Source of the DNA: Neochlamydia sp. S13
Lineage (GTDB): Bacteria; Chlamydiota; Chlamydiia; Chlamydiales; Parachlamydiaceae
DNA length: 64,000 nt
Direction: 5' to 3'
Assembly: GCF_000648235.2 (NCBI RefSeq)
Contig: NZ_AP017977.1
Location: 1,922,001 to 1,986,000, forward strand
The stretch's first letter is position 1. Each line of letters opens with the position of its first letter. Under the pieces are notes generated by a model. The model was not told the DNA's origin. It worked only from the letters and a program-made list of their open reading frames with translations, and searched no databases. Positions 62,529 to 64,000 of this stretch are shown here, in pieces. The position numbers and the translations under genes were made by a program.

Positions 62529-64000
62529 ATGACAGATTCCACCCCTAGCATTATCCGTTCAGCAAGCCGCTTTTTTAGTGGAACAATGTTAAGTCGTATG
62601 ACGGGCATGGTACGAGATATAACCATGGCTTTTGCTTTTGGCACGCAAGCATCCGTGGCAGCTTTTCTAGTCGCTTTTCGCTTTTCTCATCTACTACGTA
62701 GGCTTTTAGGCGAAGGGGCCTTGCAAAGTGCTTTTATTCCTCAATTTGAGAAACTACGCCATCAAGATCCTCAAAGAGCGGCTGCATTTTTTCGCAGTTT
62801 AACGTTGGCTTTAAGTATCCTTCTCTCTGTCCTTGTAATCCTAACCATGGCCGTGCTTTGGGGTGTTCTTATGTGGGCCAACCTAGACGAAGGAAACGCT
62901 GAGATTGCTCAGCTTACCTTATTAATGATGCCAAGTCTCATTTTCATTTGCCTGTACGGTATAAATGCTTCCTTATTACAGTGTGAGAAAAGCTTTTTTA
63001 CGGCAAGTGTAGCGCCTGTAGCTTTTAATCTTTTATGGATTGTAGGAATTTTATCTTTAAAACATCTACCTTCTAAAGAAGCTATGCGTTGGTTAACACT
63101 TTTTGTGAATCTAGCCTGTTTAGCTCAATGGGCTGTTACACTTCATCAGACTAAGAAATGCTTAAGAGCTTTAGGAAAAAATTTGGGGAGTGCCGCTAAA
63201 AATATTTTTTCCAACGATATAGGCTCCTTATTAGCTCCTTTAAGCCTGGGAATCATTGGTGTAGGGGCTTCGCAGATCAACAATGCTTTAGATGCCGTCT
63301 TTGCGCGCTTTGCAGATGCCGCAGGGCCGGCTTACCTATGGTATGCTATGCGCCTTCAACAGCTTCCTTTAGCTCTATTTAGTCTAGCTATCGCGGCAGC
63401 TACACTTCCTCCTCTTGCTCGGGCCATTAAAAATGGCGATAAAAAGCAGTTTAGCAAGTTTTTAGACTTTTCCCTCCGTAAAAGTGTGGCTTTAATGCTA
63501 CCCATTAGTGCAGCTATTTTTGCTTTAGGGGCTAGCAGTATCACCCTAATCTATGGACATGGAGGCTTTGATCAGCTAGCCGTTGCTCATACAACTTTAT
63601 GCTTATGGGCCTATGGATTAGGATTATTTCCTATGTCGATCGTGCTTATTTTAGTCCCTGCTTTCTATGCGCAAGGCAACTATAAAATTCCTACGCAAAT
63701 CTCCATTGCTTCTATTTTGTTGAATTTGATACTCAATTTTTTGCTAGTTTTTATTTTTGAAAGGGGTGCTGCTAGCGTAGCTTTAGCGACAAGCATCAGT
63801 GCATGGATGAATATGTTTCTACTCATATCCAAGTTAGAAGGAAAAAGTGGCTATGTTTTATCCCCCAGGCTAAAAGTAAGCATTTGGAAAATCAGCTGTG
63901 CAAGCTTGTGCGCTCTCGTTGTATGTGTAGCCTTTTCTCATTATTGGATAGCTGAAAGTTCATGGGTGCTATGGAAGGAAGGCATAGAACCTCTAGGGCC
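62529..64000 (+). CDS. murJ: Lipid II flippase MurJ (MviN family), 3' end outside the window
   Basis: MurJ flips lipid II across the inner membrane for peptidoglycan synthesis. The frame runs open from the ATG at 62529 to the window edge (490 codons seen). It starts MTDSTPSIIRSASRFFSGTM, then LSRMTGMVRDITMAFAFG with the conserved arginines, and LLRRLLGEGALQSAFIPQFE. Many membrane helices follow, for example QINNALDAVFARFAD, YAMRLQQLPLALFSLAIAAA and VPAFYAQGNYKIPTQIS, all typical of the MOP-fold family. The ribosome binding site is weak. It is divergent from nfo, with a possible promoter at 62471-62499. Confidence 0.95.
   Translation, partial: MTDSTPSIIRSASRFFSGTMLSRMTGMVRDITMAFAFGTQASVAAFLVAFRFSHLLRRLLGEGALQSAFIPQFEKLRHQDPQRAAAFFRSLTLALSILLSVLVILTMAVLWGVLMWANLDEGNAEIAQLTLLMMPSLIFICLYGINASLLQCEKSFFTASVAPVAFNLLWIVGILSLKHLPSKEAMRWLTLFVNLACLAQWAVTLHQTKKCLRALGKNLGSAAKNIFSNDIGSLLAPLSLGIIGVGASQINNALDAVFARFADAAGPAYLWYAMRLQQLPLALFSLAIAAATLPPLARAIKNGDKKQFSKFLDFSLRKSVALMLPISAAIFALGASSITLIYGHGGFDQLAVAHTTLCLWAYGLGLFPMSIVLILVPAFYAQGNYKIPTQISIASILLNLILNFLLVFIFERGAASVALATSISAWMNMFLLISKLEGKSGYVLSPRLKVSIWKISCASLCALVVCVAFSHYWIAESSWVLWKEGIEPLG

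Noticed and set aside
1-64000. tRNA, rRNA, riboswitch or CRISPR genes
   Set aside because: I looked for cloverleaf-like and conserved rRNA sequences by eye and found none I could support; a covariance-model scan would be needed to exclude small RNAs.

Overview
The window looks like a chromosome segment from an environmental, amoeba-associated chlamydia. Parachlamydiaceae is the best fit, and Neochlamydia or Protochlamydia are plausible genera. I infer this from three things. The housekeeping genes occur in chlamydial pairings (alaS-mfd, a UDP-sugar pyrophosphorylase next to gpsA, ruvC-ruvA, nfo and murJ nearby, nqrF). The DNA is A+T-rich. The accessory genes are of eukaryotic type: F-box/LRR, F-box/nucleotidyltransferase/TPR, DUF4116 repeats and NACHT/WD40 proteins. 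Decayed insertion sequences are common. No database search was run, so family names rest on motifs read by eye.

Layout. 178-15927 is conserved core: alaS, mfd, a coiled-coil gene-ruvC-ruvA operon on the minus strand, a glycosyltransferase-9 gene, a UDP-sugar pyrophosphorylase, gpsA and nnr. 15957-19313 is a decayed zone. It holds an intact F-box/LRR gene, a truncated sister copy that keeps the same promoter, and remnants of ISAs1-like and IS982-like transposases. 19314-22546 is a minus-strand operon that resembles a type III secretion chaperone plus membrane effector cassette.

23292-38663 is the most unusual part. A NACHT NTPase gene converges on a pentapeptide-repeat/WD40 gene. Next comes a four-gene operon: trypsin-like protease-NACHT fusion, two proteins of unknown function with enzyme-like conserved motifs, and a second pentapeptide/WD40 protein that is a paralogue of the first. 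The operon is bracketed by divergently oriented remnants of one DDE transposase family. I propose it as a split STAND-type conflict or effector system in which the NTPase and the WD40 domain are separate polypeptides.

39266-43144 holds two abutting IS21-family elements. One is internally deleted so that an IstA'-'IstB chimera is encoded. The other is intact with 113-bp terminal inverted repeats. 43285-49438 encodes a candidate cysteine-protease effector and a 1505-residue F-box/nucleotidyltransferase/TPR protein with about 22 repeats. From 49941 the window returns to core genes: a secreted hypothetical protein, a phosphatase-like secreted protein downstream of htpG, nqrF-nadE, a small zinc-ribbon protein, a broken DUF4116-repeat gene, an IS5-like remnant, nfo-asnS, and murJ running off the right edge.

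How the genes may work together. The core genes cover translation (alaS, asnS), DNA repair (mfd, ruvAC, nfo), cofactor synthesis and repair (nadE, nnr), lipid and envelope synthesis (gpsA, glycosyltransferase, pyrophosphorylase, murJ), respiration (nqrF) and protein folding (htpG). The accessory genes look suited to manipulating a eukaryotic host (F-box, protease, T3S cassette) or to NTPase-gated conflict (NACHT/WD40).
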